Assembly (NCBI GenBank): GCA_964036195.1 | Contig: OZ038451.1 | Span: 3,848,529-3,912,528, forward strand | Source of the DNA: Sphaerolaimus hirsutus | Taxonomy: Eukaryota > Nematoda > Chromadorea > Monhysterida > Sphaerolaimidae | Direction of reading: 5' to 3' | Length of the DNA stretch: 64,000 nt | In this document: one piece after another, positions 11,229-24,200 of the stretch | Layout: the number at the start of each line of letters is the position of its first letter | How positions within the stretch are numbered: position 1 is the stretch's first letter | The notes under the pieces: model-generated | The model's database searches: none | Told to the model about the DNA's origin: nothing | The model's input: the letters and a program-made list of their open reading frames with translations, nothing else | Program-made: the position numbers and the translations under genes

Positions 11229-13725
11229 CAGAGTCAACAGCAACACTCCATAAAAATGGCGCCAACGCCATGGAAATGGCGCTACTTTGGAGTCAACAGC
11301 AACACTCCATAAAAATGGTGCCAACGCCATGGAAATGGCGCTACTTTGGAGTCAATAGTGCCACTCCAGAAAAATGGCGCCAACGCCATGGAAATGGCGC
11401 TACTTTGGAGTCAACAGCAACACTCCATAAAAATGGCGCCAACGCCATGGAAATGGCGCTACTTTGGAGTCAACAGCAACACTCCATAAAAATGGTGCCA
11501 ACGCCATGGAAATGGCGCTACTTTGGAGTCAATAGTGCCACTCCATAAAAATGGCGCCAACGCCATGGAAATGGCGCTACTTTGGAGTCAACAGCAACAC
11601 TCCATAAAAATGGCGCCAACGCCATGGAAATGGCGCTACTTTGGAGTCAACAGCAACACTCCATAAAAATGGCGCCAACGCCATGGAAATGGCGCTACTT
11701 TGGAGTCAATAGTGCCACTCCATAAAAATGGCACCAACGCCATGGAAATGGCGCTATTTTGGAGTCAATAGTGCCACTCCATAAAAATGGCGCCAATGCC
11801 ATGGAAATGGCGCTACTTTGGAGTCAACAGCAACACTCCATAAAAATGGTGCCAACGCCATGGAAATGGCGCTACTTTGGAGTCAATAGTGCCACTCCAT
11901 AAAAATGGCGCCAACGCCATGGAAATGGTGCTATTTTGGAGTCAACAGCAACACTCCATAAAAATGGTGCCAACGCCATGGAAATGGCGCTACTTTGGAG
12001 TCAACAGCAACACTCCATAAAAATGGCGCCAATGCCATGGAAATGGCGCTACTTTGGAGTCAACAGCAACACTCCATAAAAATGGCGCCAACGCCATGGA
12101 AATGGCGCTACTTTGGAGTCAATAGTGCCACTCCATAAAAATGGCGCCAAGGAGTCAACAGCAACACTCCATAAAAATGGCGCCAACGCCATGGAAATGG
12201 CGCTATTTTGGAGTTGATAGCGCCACTCCATAAAAATGGTGCCAACGCCATGGAAATGGCGCTACTTTGGAGTCAATAGTGCCACTCCATAAAAATGGCG
12301 CCAACGCCATGGAAATGGCGCTACTTTGGAGTCAACAGCAACACTCCATAAAAATGGTGCCAATGCCATGGAAATGGCGCTACTTTGGAGTCAACAGCAA
12401 CACTCCATAAAAATGGCGCCAACGCCATGGAAATGGCGCTACTTTGGAGTCAACAGCAACACTCCATAAAAATGGTGCCAACGCCATGGAAATGGCGCTA
12501 CTTTGGAGTCAATAGTGCCACTCCAGAAAAATGGCGCCAACGCCATGGAAATGGCGCTACTTTGGAGTCAACAGCAACACTCCATAAAAATGGCGCCAAC
12601 GCCATGGAAATGGCGCTACTTTGGAGTCAACAGCAACACTCCATAAAAATGGTGCCAACGCCATGGAAATGGCGCTACTTTGGAGTCAATAGTGCCACTC
12701 CATAAAAATGGCGCCAACGCCATGGAAATGGCGCTACTTTGGAGTCAATAGTGCCACTCCATAAAAATGGCGCCAATGCCATGGAAATGGCGCTACTTTG
12801 GAGTCAACAGCAACACTCCATAAAAATGGCGCCAACGCCATGGAAATGGCGCTACTTTGGAGTCAATAGTGCCACTCCATAAAAATGGCACCAACGCCAT
12901 GGAAATGGCGCTATTTTGGAGTCAATAGTGCCACTCCATAAAAATGGCGCCAATGCCATGGAAATGGCGCTACTTTGGAGTCAACAGCAACACTCCATAA
13001 AAATGGCGCCAACGCCATGGAAATGGCGCTACTTTGGAGTCAATAGTGCCACTCCATAAAAATGGCGCCAACGCCATGGAAATGGCGCTATTTTGGAATC
13101 AACAGCAACACTCCATAAAAATGGCGCCAACGCCATGGAAATGGCGCTACTTTGGAGTCAACAGCAACACTCCATAAAAATGGCGCCAATGCCATGGAAA
13201 TGGCGCTACTTTGGAGTCAACAGCAACACTCCATAAAAATGGCGCCATCGCCATGGAAATGGCGCTACTTTGGAGTCAATAGTGCCACTCCATAAAAATG
13301 GCGCCAAGGAGTCAACAGCAACACTCCATAAAAATGGCGCCAACGCCATGGAAATGGCGCTATTTTGGAGTTGATAGCGCCACTCCATAAAAGTGGCGCT
13401 CACGCCATGGAAATGGCGCTACTTTGGAGTCAACAGCAACACTCCATAAAAATGGCGCCAACGCCATGGAAATGGCGCTATTTTGGAGTTGATAGTGCCA
13501 CTCCATAAAAATGGCACCAACGCCATAAAAATGGCGCTACTTTGGAGTCAATAGTGGCACTCCATAAAAATGGCGCCAACGCCATGGAAATGGCGCTACT
13601 TTGGAGTCAATAGTGCCACTCCATAAAAATGGCACCAACGCCATGGAAATGGCGCTACTTTGGAGTCAATAGTGCCACTCCATAAAAATGGTGCCAATGC
13701 CATGGAAATGGCACTACTTTTACAA
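11229..13725. repeat. 59-bp tandem satellite with an internal 1,157-bp higher-order duplication
   Basis: There are about 42 head-to-tail units of 59 bp. Each contains ATAAAAATGGCGCCAACGCC, ATGGAAATGGCGCTACTTTGG and then one of three junctions: GTCAACAGCAACACTCC, GTCAATAGTGCCACTCC or GTTGATAGCGCCACTCC. The palindrome TGGCGCCA recurs in each unit. Two rare markers both recur exactly 1,157 bp apart: ACTCCAGAAAAATGG at about 11,365 and 12,522, and the shortened unit GGCGCCAAGGAGTC at about 12,143 and 13,300. A block of 19 full units plus one 36-bp unit was therefore duplicated. The open frames inside follow from a repeat lacking stops and are not genes. Confidence 0.95.
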
Positions 13726-13745
13726 ACAATGTTCAGTAAACAAAA

Positions 13746-14250
13746 GTGGACTTGTCGACTTCTTGCGTTAATGAAATGGACTTGTCGACTTTTAGCTCTA
13801 ATCAGGCATGGACTTGTCGACTTCTTGCCCAAAAAAATTTTATGGGCAGGGGAGTGGACTTGTCGACTTCTTGCACTTGCAAACATTTTTGTTCCCAGCT
13901 TGAAAAAATTTGCCTTATGGGCTATTTTTGTACTTGTCGACTTTTAGAAATCACTGCCCATAGCGGACTTAACACATTTCTTGCTTTTTTTGTCCCAACA
14001 AAAAAGGCTGCACAAGGTGGACTTGTCGACTTTTTGCCCAAAAACTAGGCGTACTTGTCGACTTCTTGCCCAAATTTTCTCCATTTTCCCCCAAAATGGG
14101 CAAATTTGGCATGGTCGTATAGGGGAATGTGAGGTAGGAAAATTTATGGAAAATTTTGAAAAATGAGAGGGACCATCCCCAGATCATTTTCACGGGGTTA
14201 ACTCAAATTTTCCAAATTTGGACTTGTCGACTTTTAGAATTCGACGCCTC
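13746..14250. repeat. ACTTGTCGACTT-rich repeat (family copy 1)
   Basis: The motif GGACTTGTCGACTTCTTGC or its variants occurs at least seven times, spaced irregularly. The family recurs at about 23,940-25,700 and 44,290-44,867, partly inverted (AAGTCGACAAGTCC). It is probably a mobile or repeated non-coding element, but its ends are not clear here. Confidence 0.6.
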
Positions 14251-14494
14251 ATATGCCTAATTGCTCCTACAAAGGGAAAGATATTGAAAAAAATTATTTT
14301 TGGGGGTTTGGATGGAGGGCTTGCGATGGTTCAATATATCGTTTTTTTCAATGTATGGAATGAATAAAATGGGAAAAATCACATGAATTAGTGACGTTTA
14401 AGGTGAAAAAAAGTAAAAGGATGTGTAAATTTGCAATTTTGAGCAAAAATATTTTACAATCACAATGATGAAAGCAACAACAAGGCACCAGTTC

Positions 14495-14957
14495 GGCTAT
14501 TTACACAGGTCCCGGCCGGGGACCGGGACCCGGCAAAAAATAATTTTTTTCAAAAATGAATAATTGGCATGTATGGGTTGTTTGCATGTTAATTAGGTGA
14601 ATTATCACCAAATTAGCATGCACAAAATTTTTCCGAGACGGTGACATGCGCTGATGCAAATTTTTTTTGGGGGGTGTATAGTTTTTTTTCGATTTGTCTC
14701 AAATGTGGCATGTGTGTACTCCTTCGTTTACTGAGTACACATGCCAAAATTCAGACAAATCGAAAAAAACTATACACCGCCAAAAAAAAAATTTGCATCA
14801 GTGCATGTCGCCGTCTCGCAAAAATTTTGTGCATGCTAATTTGGTGATAATTCACCTAATTAACATGCAAACAACCCATACACGCCAATTATTCATTTTT
14901 GAAAAAAAATATTTTTTGCCAGGTCCCGGTCCCCGGCCGGGACCTGTGTAAATAGCC
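14495..14957. mobile_element. Near-perfect foldback element, 9-bp TSD CACCAGTTC (Mutator-like?)
   Basis: The whole 463-bp unit is one inverted repeat with arms of about 225 bp. It begins GGCTATTTACACAGGTCCCG and ends CGGGACCTGTGTAAATAGCC, with a short loop near 14,730. CACCAGTTC occurs at 14,486-14,494 and again at 14,958-14,966. Very long arms with a 9-bp duplication resemble Mutator-like non-autonomous elements. An uninterrupted site (GGCACTAGTTCTGCAAATTG) exists at about 59,680. Confidence 0.85.
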
Positions 14958-14966
14958 CACCAGTTC

Positions 14967-15150
14967 TGCAAATTGGCAGCTAGAAATGTAAGCAACAGCC
15001 TAGAAAACCTATTATAGAATTTTACATACACTGAAGTTTTTGTAAAATTTTACTAAAATTGTACAACAATTTTAATTATTTCTTTAATTCTCCATTTTAT
15101 TTGTATTTTATTTGTATTTTTTTCTGAGATTTTGCCAACCCTGCCCATGT
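14967..15150. mobile_element. Tail of a CAGGGTTGG hAT-like copy
   Basis: This continues the repeat interrupted by the foldback. It runs through AAATTGGCAGCTAG, TATAGAATTTTACA and TTTTATTTGTATTTTATTTG to GAGATTTTGCCAACCCTG. The same order is found at 59,690-60,160, where a 200-N gap intervenes. Confidence 0.65.
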
Positions 15151-15696
15151 GTATTTACTGTGTACACAGTTTTAAGTGTATTTCAGAATAAATGTAAATA
15201 CCCAATATCGACTCTTAACTGCTGGCAGATATGTCAACTAAAATGCACAGCACAAATCTGTCAGCACCTTTTGTTCTTTTGTTGCTACGATACTACTAAG
15301 GAGTCAAGCGCACATTTTACTCAGCCTGTTGCCGACTATTTTTGATCAATTAATGTTCGGACATAAACAGTCAGTGTTCAGAATGTATAGCACTGTTCAA
15401 AGCCTGCCGAACACAAAGCTTAGATCGTGACTTGCTTCTTTGAGCTTATTCAAAGCCATTATGTAACCATGTAACATGTGCATTGATAGAATGGCACTGT
15501 TTGAAGCACCAAAGGGGGCCACCACACCATGATGCTATTTTCACATGGCGCTATGCAAATTCAAATGCTTCATAGTGTTTTCCTCTGGTGTCATTGATGC
15601 CCTCATGCCCTCTTTCTGAATGGTGCCGTGGGCCATGGTGCTGTCACAAAAGTATGCCTAATGGTGTTAACGTTGAACACAAATGGTGCTTATCAC
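15151..15696. other. No gene seen; fragment of a GGCGCC/GGTGCC-rich family
   Basis: From about 15,480 the sequence has ATAGAATGGCACTG, GGGGGCCACCACACCATG and TGGTGCCGTGGGCCATGG, a diverged relative of the element at 27,131-27,905. No coding frame is present. Confidence 0.4.
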
Positions 15697-16637
15697 CAAC
15701 GATGGAAAAAACACAGAAATTGAACACAGAAACTCATTGAGTTTGTGTGTTTTTGTTTTACACAGAAACACGGAAACTCATAAATTTTGAAAAACTCAAA
15801 ACTCAAATGAGTTTTTTTTTGGAGAACACAGAAACACAGAAACACGGAAACACAGAAAAGTTTTTTGAGTTTTTGTGTTTTTTTCAGCGTAGTGGTTGAA
15901 TGCACATTAATTCAGTTAAACTAAACAAGATAAGATAAGCATCTATAGTATGTAAATATGCACATAATGTATTCATATTTTATAATGGTACAAAAAAGAA
16001 ATTAAAGATGGCATGCACATCTGATGGTGGATATGACAATTACAGTTTTGACATTTAAGTATACCTTATTACCTCGAATTAACCCCCCTTGAATTTACCC
16101 CCCTTTGAATTAACCCCTCAAAATGGACTGGTGAAATAATAACCCCCCCCTCAAAATACCCCCCTCCGGGATGATGTACACCTGACACCATGTACCCAAT
16201 GTACATGATGTATTTATTACTGTTAATTTGCATCGCAGCTACACATAGACTGTACTAGGTTGTGTAGCTATCTACATGTTTATATGGCATGCACTTTTTC
16301 CAGATGGGAAATGGACTTTTTTGACACTTGAATGAATACACATATGTTATGTTGGGTTAAAACATGTGCAAAACCAATATTTTACAAGAAAACCACTGTT
16401 TCCAGATCGAAATGCTGTAAATCAAAAAATTTTGGGTAAAAACTCTAATTTTTTGGAAAAAACTCAAGTTTTTTTAGAAAAAACTCAAAAAACTCGAGTT
16501 TTTACAAAAAAACACAGAAATAAAAACAGAGTTACTCAAGTTTTATTCAAGAAAAAAACTCAAAACACAGGTATTCATTTTTGAAAAACTCAAAACACAG
16601 AAAGTGTTGTTTTTTTTCGAGAACTTACCCATCGTTG
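15697..16637. mobile_element. hAT-like element, CAACGATGG ends, TSD CTTATCAC
   Basis: CTTATCAC is repeated exactly at 15,689-15,696 and 16,638-16,645. The ends are CAACGATGGAAAAAA and ACCCATCGTTG. The subterminal parts are rich in GAAACACAGAAACTCA and AAAACTCAAAACACAG, arranged inversely. A truncated CCTTATTACCTCG-type element lies inside, at about 16,064-16,230. No transposase is present. Confidence 0.85.
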
Positions 16638-16713
16638 CTTATCACTTACCTTATAAATTATAAGTAAAAAAAGTAAAAGTGAATTTGAAGGAAAGTCAAG
16701 TAACACTTGAATA

Positions 16714-17102
16714 TGGGCGTGCACTGATACACGTGCCCGATACGCACATATGCCCGTTTTTTTCACTTGACACTTTTTTCAAGTGATTTTCAGATATGAG
16801 TAAAGTGAAAAAAAGTTGCGCAATGACATTAGTAAACTTTTTCACTTCACTCATATCTAAAAATCACTTGAAAATGTGTCAAATGAAAAACAGTGGAAAA
16901 TGGCTATTTTTCACTGTGTTTTTTTTCACTTGACACATTTTCAAGTGATTTTCAGTTATGAGTGAAGTGAAAAAAAATTCACTAATGTCATTGCGCAACT
17001 TTTTTTCACTTTACTCATATCTGAAAATCACTTGAAAAAGTGTCAAGTGAAAAAAACGGGCATATGTGCGTATCGGGCACGTGTGCGTATCAGGCCTGCC
17101 CC
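16714..17102. mobile_element. Foldback element between copies of CTTGAATA
   Basis: The two arms, about 180 bp each, pair almost perfectly. The left arm contains CACGTGCCCGATACGCACAT and the right arm its complement, and inner blocks of TTTTTTCACTTGACAC also pair. The unit is flanked by CTTGAATA at 16,706-16,713 and 17,103-17,110. The second of these is also the left duplication of the next element. Confidence 0.8.
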
Positions 17103-17110
17103 CTTGAATA

Positions 17111-17919
17111 TAGGGTGTCAAATTTCCGTTTCCGTTTTATGTTTCTGCTTTTCCGCGGGAAAATTTTTTACCTTACTGTTTTCCGTTTTCCGGCAGCTGA
17201 AAATTTTTCACCTTTCCATTTTCCATTTTCCGGCAGTTGAAAATTTTTTACTTTTCCATTTTCCGGCAGCTGAACATTTTTTACCTTTCCGTTTCAGTTT
17301 TTCCAGCCCATTTTTCTGTTTTCCAGCTGAAAAATTTTTACCTTTCCATTTCCATTTTTCCAGGCCATTTTTCCATGTTTATCTGTATCCAAATCTGTAA
17401 AAAACACAAAGTAATTTTGGACACATACTTTGCAGTCTGCTGAGTATACTTTTTACTGTTCAGATACATCAAAGTTCACTTTTGCTAAATTCTTATTGTT
17501 GTTGTAGTGTACTTTTGCTACCTTTTGATGATTTTTTGTTGGTTCAGTTAAGCTGGAGCTACAAGTGAAGTTACTGGCATGATTTATAGTTGCAGAATGT
17601 ACAGCTACCACAATCAAAGCCAAACAGGCAAACTTGCATGCAGGTTTTCCTCCTGCAAATTTGTCCACTTCCGTGCAAATTTCACTTTATTTTTTCCGTT
17701 TCCGTGAAAATTTTGCTTTCCGTTTTCTGGCATTTCATTTTTCCGTTTTCCGGCCAATATTTTTTTTACCTTTCCGTTTTCCGTTTTCCGCTGAGTGAAA
17801 TTGTTTTACCTTTCTGTTTTCCGGCCAATATTTTTTTTTACCTTTCTGTTTTCCGTTTTCCGTAAAGTTAAAAAAGTTAACCTGTCTGTTTTCCGTGAAA
17901 AAAATTTTTTGACACCCTA
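17111..17919. mobile_element. hAT-like element, TAGGGTGTCAAA ends, TSD CTTGAATA
   Basis: This is a second copy of the family at 5,675-7,263, with ends TAGGGTGTCAAATTTCCG and AATTTTTTGACACCCTA. It is flanked by exact CTTGAATA at 17,103-17,110 and 17,920-17,927. The same TTTCCGTTTTCCGG arrays and the central GGTTCAGTTAAGCTGGAGCT block are present, but the BEL/Pao fragment is absent. Confidence 0.9.
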
Positions 17920-17979
17920 CTTGAATACATGTAAGTTCAACACCAAGGTATTCTTAACACAGACAACAACTACAGTAAT

Positions 17980-18213
17980 ATGCTGACTGTTGTGTTGAGC
18001 GTTCTGCTGCTGCTGAATATCATACACAACCTAGCAGCAAGGGACCCAAGCCAGTGCCCATGCTTTGATGAAGCAGATGTGATTGTCAGGTGGTCTGATC
18101 AAAATGTTCTGCCCAGCTACAACATTGCTTATTTTTCACTAAATTTTTCAACGAAATATAGTGACATTTCGCTTCTAAAACTTTGCTCACATCAGAAACC
18201 TAGCCTCACAAAG
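17980..18213 (+). CDS. Exon 1: signal peptide and N-terminal region
   Basis: The ATG at 17,980 opens a strongly hydrophobic run (LTVVLSVLLLLNIIHNLA) followed by a charged, polar stretch, which is a typical cleavable signal peptide. Cysteines follow in CPCF and later in LCSHQ. The exon ends at AAG|GTAGAT in phase 0. It starts 60 bases after the right end of the hAT-like element at 17,111-17,919, so the promoter or 5'-UTR region abuts transposon sequence. Confidence 0.7.
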
Positions 18214-21200
18214 GTAGATGAAACAATGCTCTGGTTTCTGGAGCAGCGGAACCCACCAAAATCTGAAGGTTCTAATTCCATCAAAATAATCAATCATCAA
18301 CCAAACAACCCCATCACAAGGCATTAGTACTTTATGTAAATGTGCACAAAAGTGAAAACATATACATTTTAACAGACAGAACTATTAATTTACATATGTT
18401 ATAGACATATTTTAAATGATTTTTGAGTGGTATAAATAATGGAAGTATAGGACAGTTTGATCAGACTCGGTACTACGCTGGGGGGTGTTTCCTGACCAGT
18501 GCGAATGGCAGGGGGCTGGTGAGCTGGGAGCAGGCGCGCGCAGCCCAGCACGGCCTGTCCCCCAGCTGCATGCGGCACTACGCACTCGCCTCCCTGCACG
18601 ACCCCCATCTCAGACTCGCCCTCGCGCATGCCATCAAGCAGGTGGCTAAACTTTTGTATTAGTCCTTTGTGACTAGTGTAAACTTTTTGTAAAGTATGAT
18701 GAGTAGCTTTAGTTACAACGATTTGTTCTGGTAGGAGTGGGATAGTCCAGCATCTACTAGCTATCTATCTTTCAGAAAAAGTTTCTGTTTTACACATCTT
18801 AAAAATAACATACATAAATATATATCTTCAAAAATAACTATCTTATCTAAGCAGTTTGCCCTGCTACTATTTGTAAGCTATACTATGGGGACATCACACA
18901 AGTATGGAAACCTACCACAATACATCTCAACCAAAAGTGTACAGCTTTTTCATCGTAATGTTTTCTTTTTACAATGGAATAATAAAAAATGAAATGTATC
19001 ACAAGATTTTTTTTCAGTAAATTATGGTAGGTTACTGCACATTCTTTGCTGTCTGTCTAGTATAACAATCTCAATTGAAGGGATGTTGCGATATATGGCA
19101 AAGAAATGTAATTGGTAAGTCATTAGAGCTGCCAATTTCTCAGCTGAATATCATGTGCTTTGCAGTAGGCCTTTTGACATCGATATACGGGTATAAAATA
19201 TACAAAGTTTTTCACTTAAAAAAGATAGTCTTTACAGAGCTGGAGTTCTATTTAGCCACTTGTGCAGATATGCTAAATTTATTTTTTTTTTAAACGTTTT
19301 CTTTATGTAAAAGTGCCAAACCCTGTTATTTGACTGGTACGTTTTAACATAAGCTACTCTTTATGAAGATCTAGGAGTTTCTAGTGGGTTTAATGTATAC
19401 TAAATACTTTCTAGTCATTTATCATTACAGCATCTCAATCTTTATGGAGTAAGACTGAGAGTAGCATTGGGGCAAAATGGTAACCATTCATGGTATTGGC
19501 ATGGAAACATTCACAGTGGCAGGGTGATTGCAGCCAACAGCAGTCTACAGGTCAGACACACCCTCCATGTGCATCATGACATCAATTCATGCAATTCATT
19601 TATTGCAGAATGACTTTGTTCTCTGGCCTGGCTTGGGCTCGACCCTATCACATGAAAACCATTCCAGTGCAGTTGTTGATCTGGACACTGGCCAACTGCA
19701 CACTGCGGATGTCAGTGAGGAGCTCCCGGCACTGTGGCAGGCACCAGGCGTTGCTCCGTACCAGATGGAGGTGCACTGCACAGATGGAGTGCATGGAAGT
19801 GGGGTGCATGATGAGCATGATGTCACACTGCCAATGGACAGACAGGATTACAAGATTTGTGAGAGACACTGCTTCAAATCAAACTGCAGTTCATTCACAG
19901 TCAAAGATGTGAATGGTGGTGGGTATGAGTGCATTGCCCACCTGGGCTACAGGTATACATTTACACACTTCTTACCCATCTGTTTTATTTACATTTCATC
20001 AAACAAAGACATTATAACACCTGCAGTCCATCACATGTCCATCTGGAATCTATGGCTGGAGCACAGTTTTGCTCAAAGCATGATCTATCATTCGAGAAAG
20101 GTGATGCTCATAGATTTTACCAGTATTTTTCTGACAAACAAAAAATGTCTTCCAAAAGTTCAGTATTAAGGTAAAGTAAATACTGTAAACTCTCTAATAA
20201 TATGAGAGTTGTATTATTCTTTTCAGCAGAATTTTAAGTGTCACACTATTGGGGAGGTCACATGAACAGAGAGTGTCACATTTTATTTTACCTCAAATCA
20301 ACAACTCCACTGTCCACATAACTCAAGTGTGAGAATGACATTGTATAGCATTAATAAACAGTGAATAGTGGTGGCAGTGACGCGGCTGGCCTCCTGCGAA
20401 CTGCCATCACCTTGTCAGAAAGTGCGGAATCAGCAGCTTCTGCAGATTGCGACATCGTTATGTCATTTTTTTTTGTTTTTCTCAGGGGGTTGCATTATTG
20501 GAGAGTGTCGCATTATACTTGCACAATGTGCCCAAAGGGGTCGCACTATTGGAGAGGTCTTTTTATTGGAGACCTGTTGCAAAAATAAAGAATTTACCGT
20601 ATTTATATGGAAGTAACCCACTGTGTTCCCAGTAGTGATCAAATAATGTTATGGCAGCAAATGGTGACATGCCATGGTGTCATTGAGACTAGGCAGAGTT
20701 TTTAAAATACTGGTATTTTTGGAAAATGCAAATATGAACATACCCTATTTCCTTGAAATACCCCCCTCAAAATGGACACGTTGCATTTATAACCCCACAA
20801 AAAGTTTTTTATTTTTTTACTGTATAGAGAACGTAATGCTGCTTGTGATCTGAGAACCGCAGAACACACATTAAAAACAATGACTGTGTTATGTTAGAAC
20901 AGGGTTTATACCATCTACGTACCAGAGTTGTTAAAAAGTACGTACGTTTACTCAAAAAATACGCGTACGCGAGTACGCGGGAAATACGTTTACATATACT
21001 TTTAAAAAAAGTAACGTACTCACATGTATGCGTACATTTTTGAGGCATACGCGTAAAGAAAATGTATTTCTGTGAATTCAATTTGGCACATATTTATAAG
21101 GTGACTACGCTGCAATTTACTAGGGCGTTAAACAATGGCGGGTATTTCGAGAGTTTTTTTATTTCGCCAGAATTTTTCAGAACTCTCAGCACTAATTCGT

Positions 21201-24200
21201 TTTTTTAACATACGCTGAGGTAGAAAAATGCAACAACAAGCTCCATGTATAAGAGTATTTTTATTGACTTACATATATATGTATGTAAATATAGATGATA
21301 TATACGGCACAGGCGCACAGGGCAACTCCGCAACGGGCAACCACAGCTATTTTTGTACGTCTGGCATCTGTCACACTGAGATGAATATGTACCAAAAATT
21401 TACAAAATTTTTTGCTAAGATGCATTGGACCAAAGTCACAATATCAACTCGATCATAATGATTGCATGAGTAGTGACACCTGCCTTATCTGACATGATCC
21501 TATAGTACTTATGTTTTATTTATCCACATCAAATGTGTCGCACTCAATTCAATTGGGGGGGGGGGCTTTCGACAAGGGGTCAATTATTTAATTTGTAGGG
21601 CCATTTTGAGGGTTATATTTCAAAAATATACCCAGTTCTACATATTCTATCAAGAAAAGTGCTCGCTTTTGCATTTTAACAGGAAAAAATTTTTGTGCTC
21701 ACATTTACGCGTGCGTACGAGTAAAAAATAAGTATTTTACGTTTTCGATACTTTGTGGTGAGTAAAAAATAAATACTTTACGTTTACATATACTTTTAAA
21801 AAAGTTCAGTAATTCTAACAACTCTGTTACGTACATGTATAAGTCTATACAGTTTATAAATGGCAGTTTTTGCCCAATTTTTTGGCATCTGTGTATGTTA
21901 CAAACAACAATTTAGTAGAACTGGGCTTTGAAAAATTTCCAGCAAAATAAAAAAAAAACCTCGAAATATCCTCCGCGTTTAACCCCCCTCAAAATTGCCA
22001 CACTGAAAAATCCCCCCAGGGGTAATTCAAGGAAATACGGGAAATACCTTTTCTAAAGATTAAAGATTGAGTATTTATACTTAAATGTAAATTTTTTTCT
22101 TAATTCAAAGGAAAATGTAAAGAAATGTAAACCTGTAAAAAATTGCAGCACTCACACCAACAGAACATTCGAAAACACGGATTTTCACAATTTCAATCAA
22201 TTTACCATAATTTTTATATCATTTTTGTAGTTTCCCATCAAACAATTTAGTAGCTTATGGTAGGTCATCTAATTGTGCTTTTGGTCTATGAAATGTCAAT
22301 CGTTAACTACTGATGCGAGTCACTTATGTTTCTACATTTTGATGAAAAAAGTCAGAACAAATTGTACACCTGCAAATACAAATTGCCTGAAAGACAGAAC
22401 AAAGTCCTGGCAAAGTGCCAAATGCAATTTCAACGGCTCATTTACATGTAGAAATGAGATATAAAAATTTTAAATTTGTATTGTTTTGTACTGCTGATCA
22501 TGATCAACTGTGCATGTGATCTTTTTATCTGCTGATGCTTCATCAGTTCCCACTGAAAGTGCTTCCATCTGAAAGAGAAATCTCTATGACTTTTTTAAAA
22601 ACCTACTCTGCTTAAATACACCCACCAACACATGAGAATTTGAGGGGTGACACTTAAATAACCTCACCAAATTTTCCTTACTAGTGATTTTCTTCCCTGA
22701 ATAAAATGTAGAAAGTTTTTTGTACTTCACGATTAGAATTCTCATGTGTCAGATGCTGACCTCTAAGCAGAGTAGGTTTTTAAAAAATGCTACAGGATTT
22801 CTCTTTCAGACAGAAGCATTTTCAATGGGAAGAGATGTAGCATGAGCAGATAAAAAGCTCACAATCACAGCTGATCATGATCAGCAGTACAAAACAATAC
22901 AAATTTAAAAATTTTATCTCATTTCTACGTGTAAATGAGCTGTTGAAATTGCATTTGGCACTTTGCCAGGACTTTGTTCTGTCTTTCAGGCTGATTTCTG
23001 ACCTTGGAAGACAGAATCTCTACATGTATAAACAAACACGTATGGAGCAAGGTGATCACTGCATTTTTGTATAAAAAAATGTGTGGGCCATTTACACAGC
23101 CCACATGGCATTACAATGGGGGATGGCCCAATGGCCTTTTAGACAACTCTTTTAGCTAACTTTTGTATTGGATGAAATTTGCTGTAAAGTCAAGTGTTAG
23201 GCGTGACAAAACATTTTATAAAAATTTTGGAATTTACAGACCAAGGTTAACAGGGGTTTCTATGCACACCTATGGTATGTTCTATTAGACAGGTATGGCA
23301 TTCTATTAGAAGAAATATGGTAGTAAACTTGCTATATGCAACAAAATTGGCTTTACCCTAGAAAACATTCTTTGGGAATGGTGAAAAATTGGCACCAAAA
23401 TGAGAAATTGGTCAGGAAATCAGCACTATAAACATACTTTTTTCTACTGCAGCTCCATGCACAGGAAGCTTATTTGGTGCACAAGTGAAACAAATACTGC
23501 AAAACATCTAAGGCTAGACATAAAATTAGGCCATATTTTTGCATGTGTACACATTCACACTGTTGATCAGCACACACATTCAAGATAATGACCATATTGC
23601 ACCATACCATCAATTTCCAGAAATATCCTTCCAGAAATACCATCAATACAATTACAAGCAAAAAATTTGCTTGCAAAAAAAAACAAATAGCAATGAGATT
23701 TTCTAGTATGCTGGAAATTGGCATAAGGTGTCCTTCTGATGCTTTTCCATAACTAAATTATTGATTCTTCTAATGTTGGAACATTACGATCCATGAAAAG
23801 AACCATCTGAAAAATGATTGACAAACTAGCTCCTCCATCAATTCAGCCTGAAAAATGACAAATAACTGATGTAAAAATAAATGCGATAATTACTTCACTT
23901 CATATTTGTACAGTATCTTCATAATGCAAATGAGGTGTCTACTTCTAAAAGTCAACAAGTCCAAAATATGAAAAGTTTGCGTTAGGCCCAGAAACGTCAT
24001 CTGTGGCTACTCCCGCACATTTTTCATAATTTTCCATAAATTTTTTGACCTCACATGCAGGGGTCTCCTAGGCGGGGGGGGGGGGGGGCTGGGGGAGGGC
24101 TCCCCCCCAAATCTGCCAGCTATCTACTGCCAGCTATCTACAGCTTTCCTCGAAATACCCCCCTCAAAATGGACACTATGAACTTATAAACCCCCCCTCG

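Noticed and set aside
11168-13403. Open frames of 60-126 codons in the satellite
   Set aside because: They repeat with the 59-bp unit on both strands and follow from a stop-free repeat.
11229-13725. Possible CRISPR array
   Set aside because: The repeats are contiguous with no unique spacers, and the genome is eukaryotic.
14495-14957. Possible RNA gene because of the perfect hairpin
   Set aside because: The 9-bp target duplication and the empty site show that it is an inserted DNA element.
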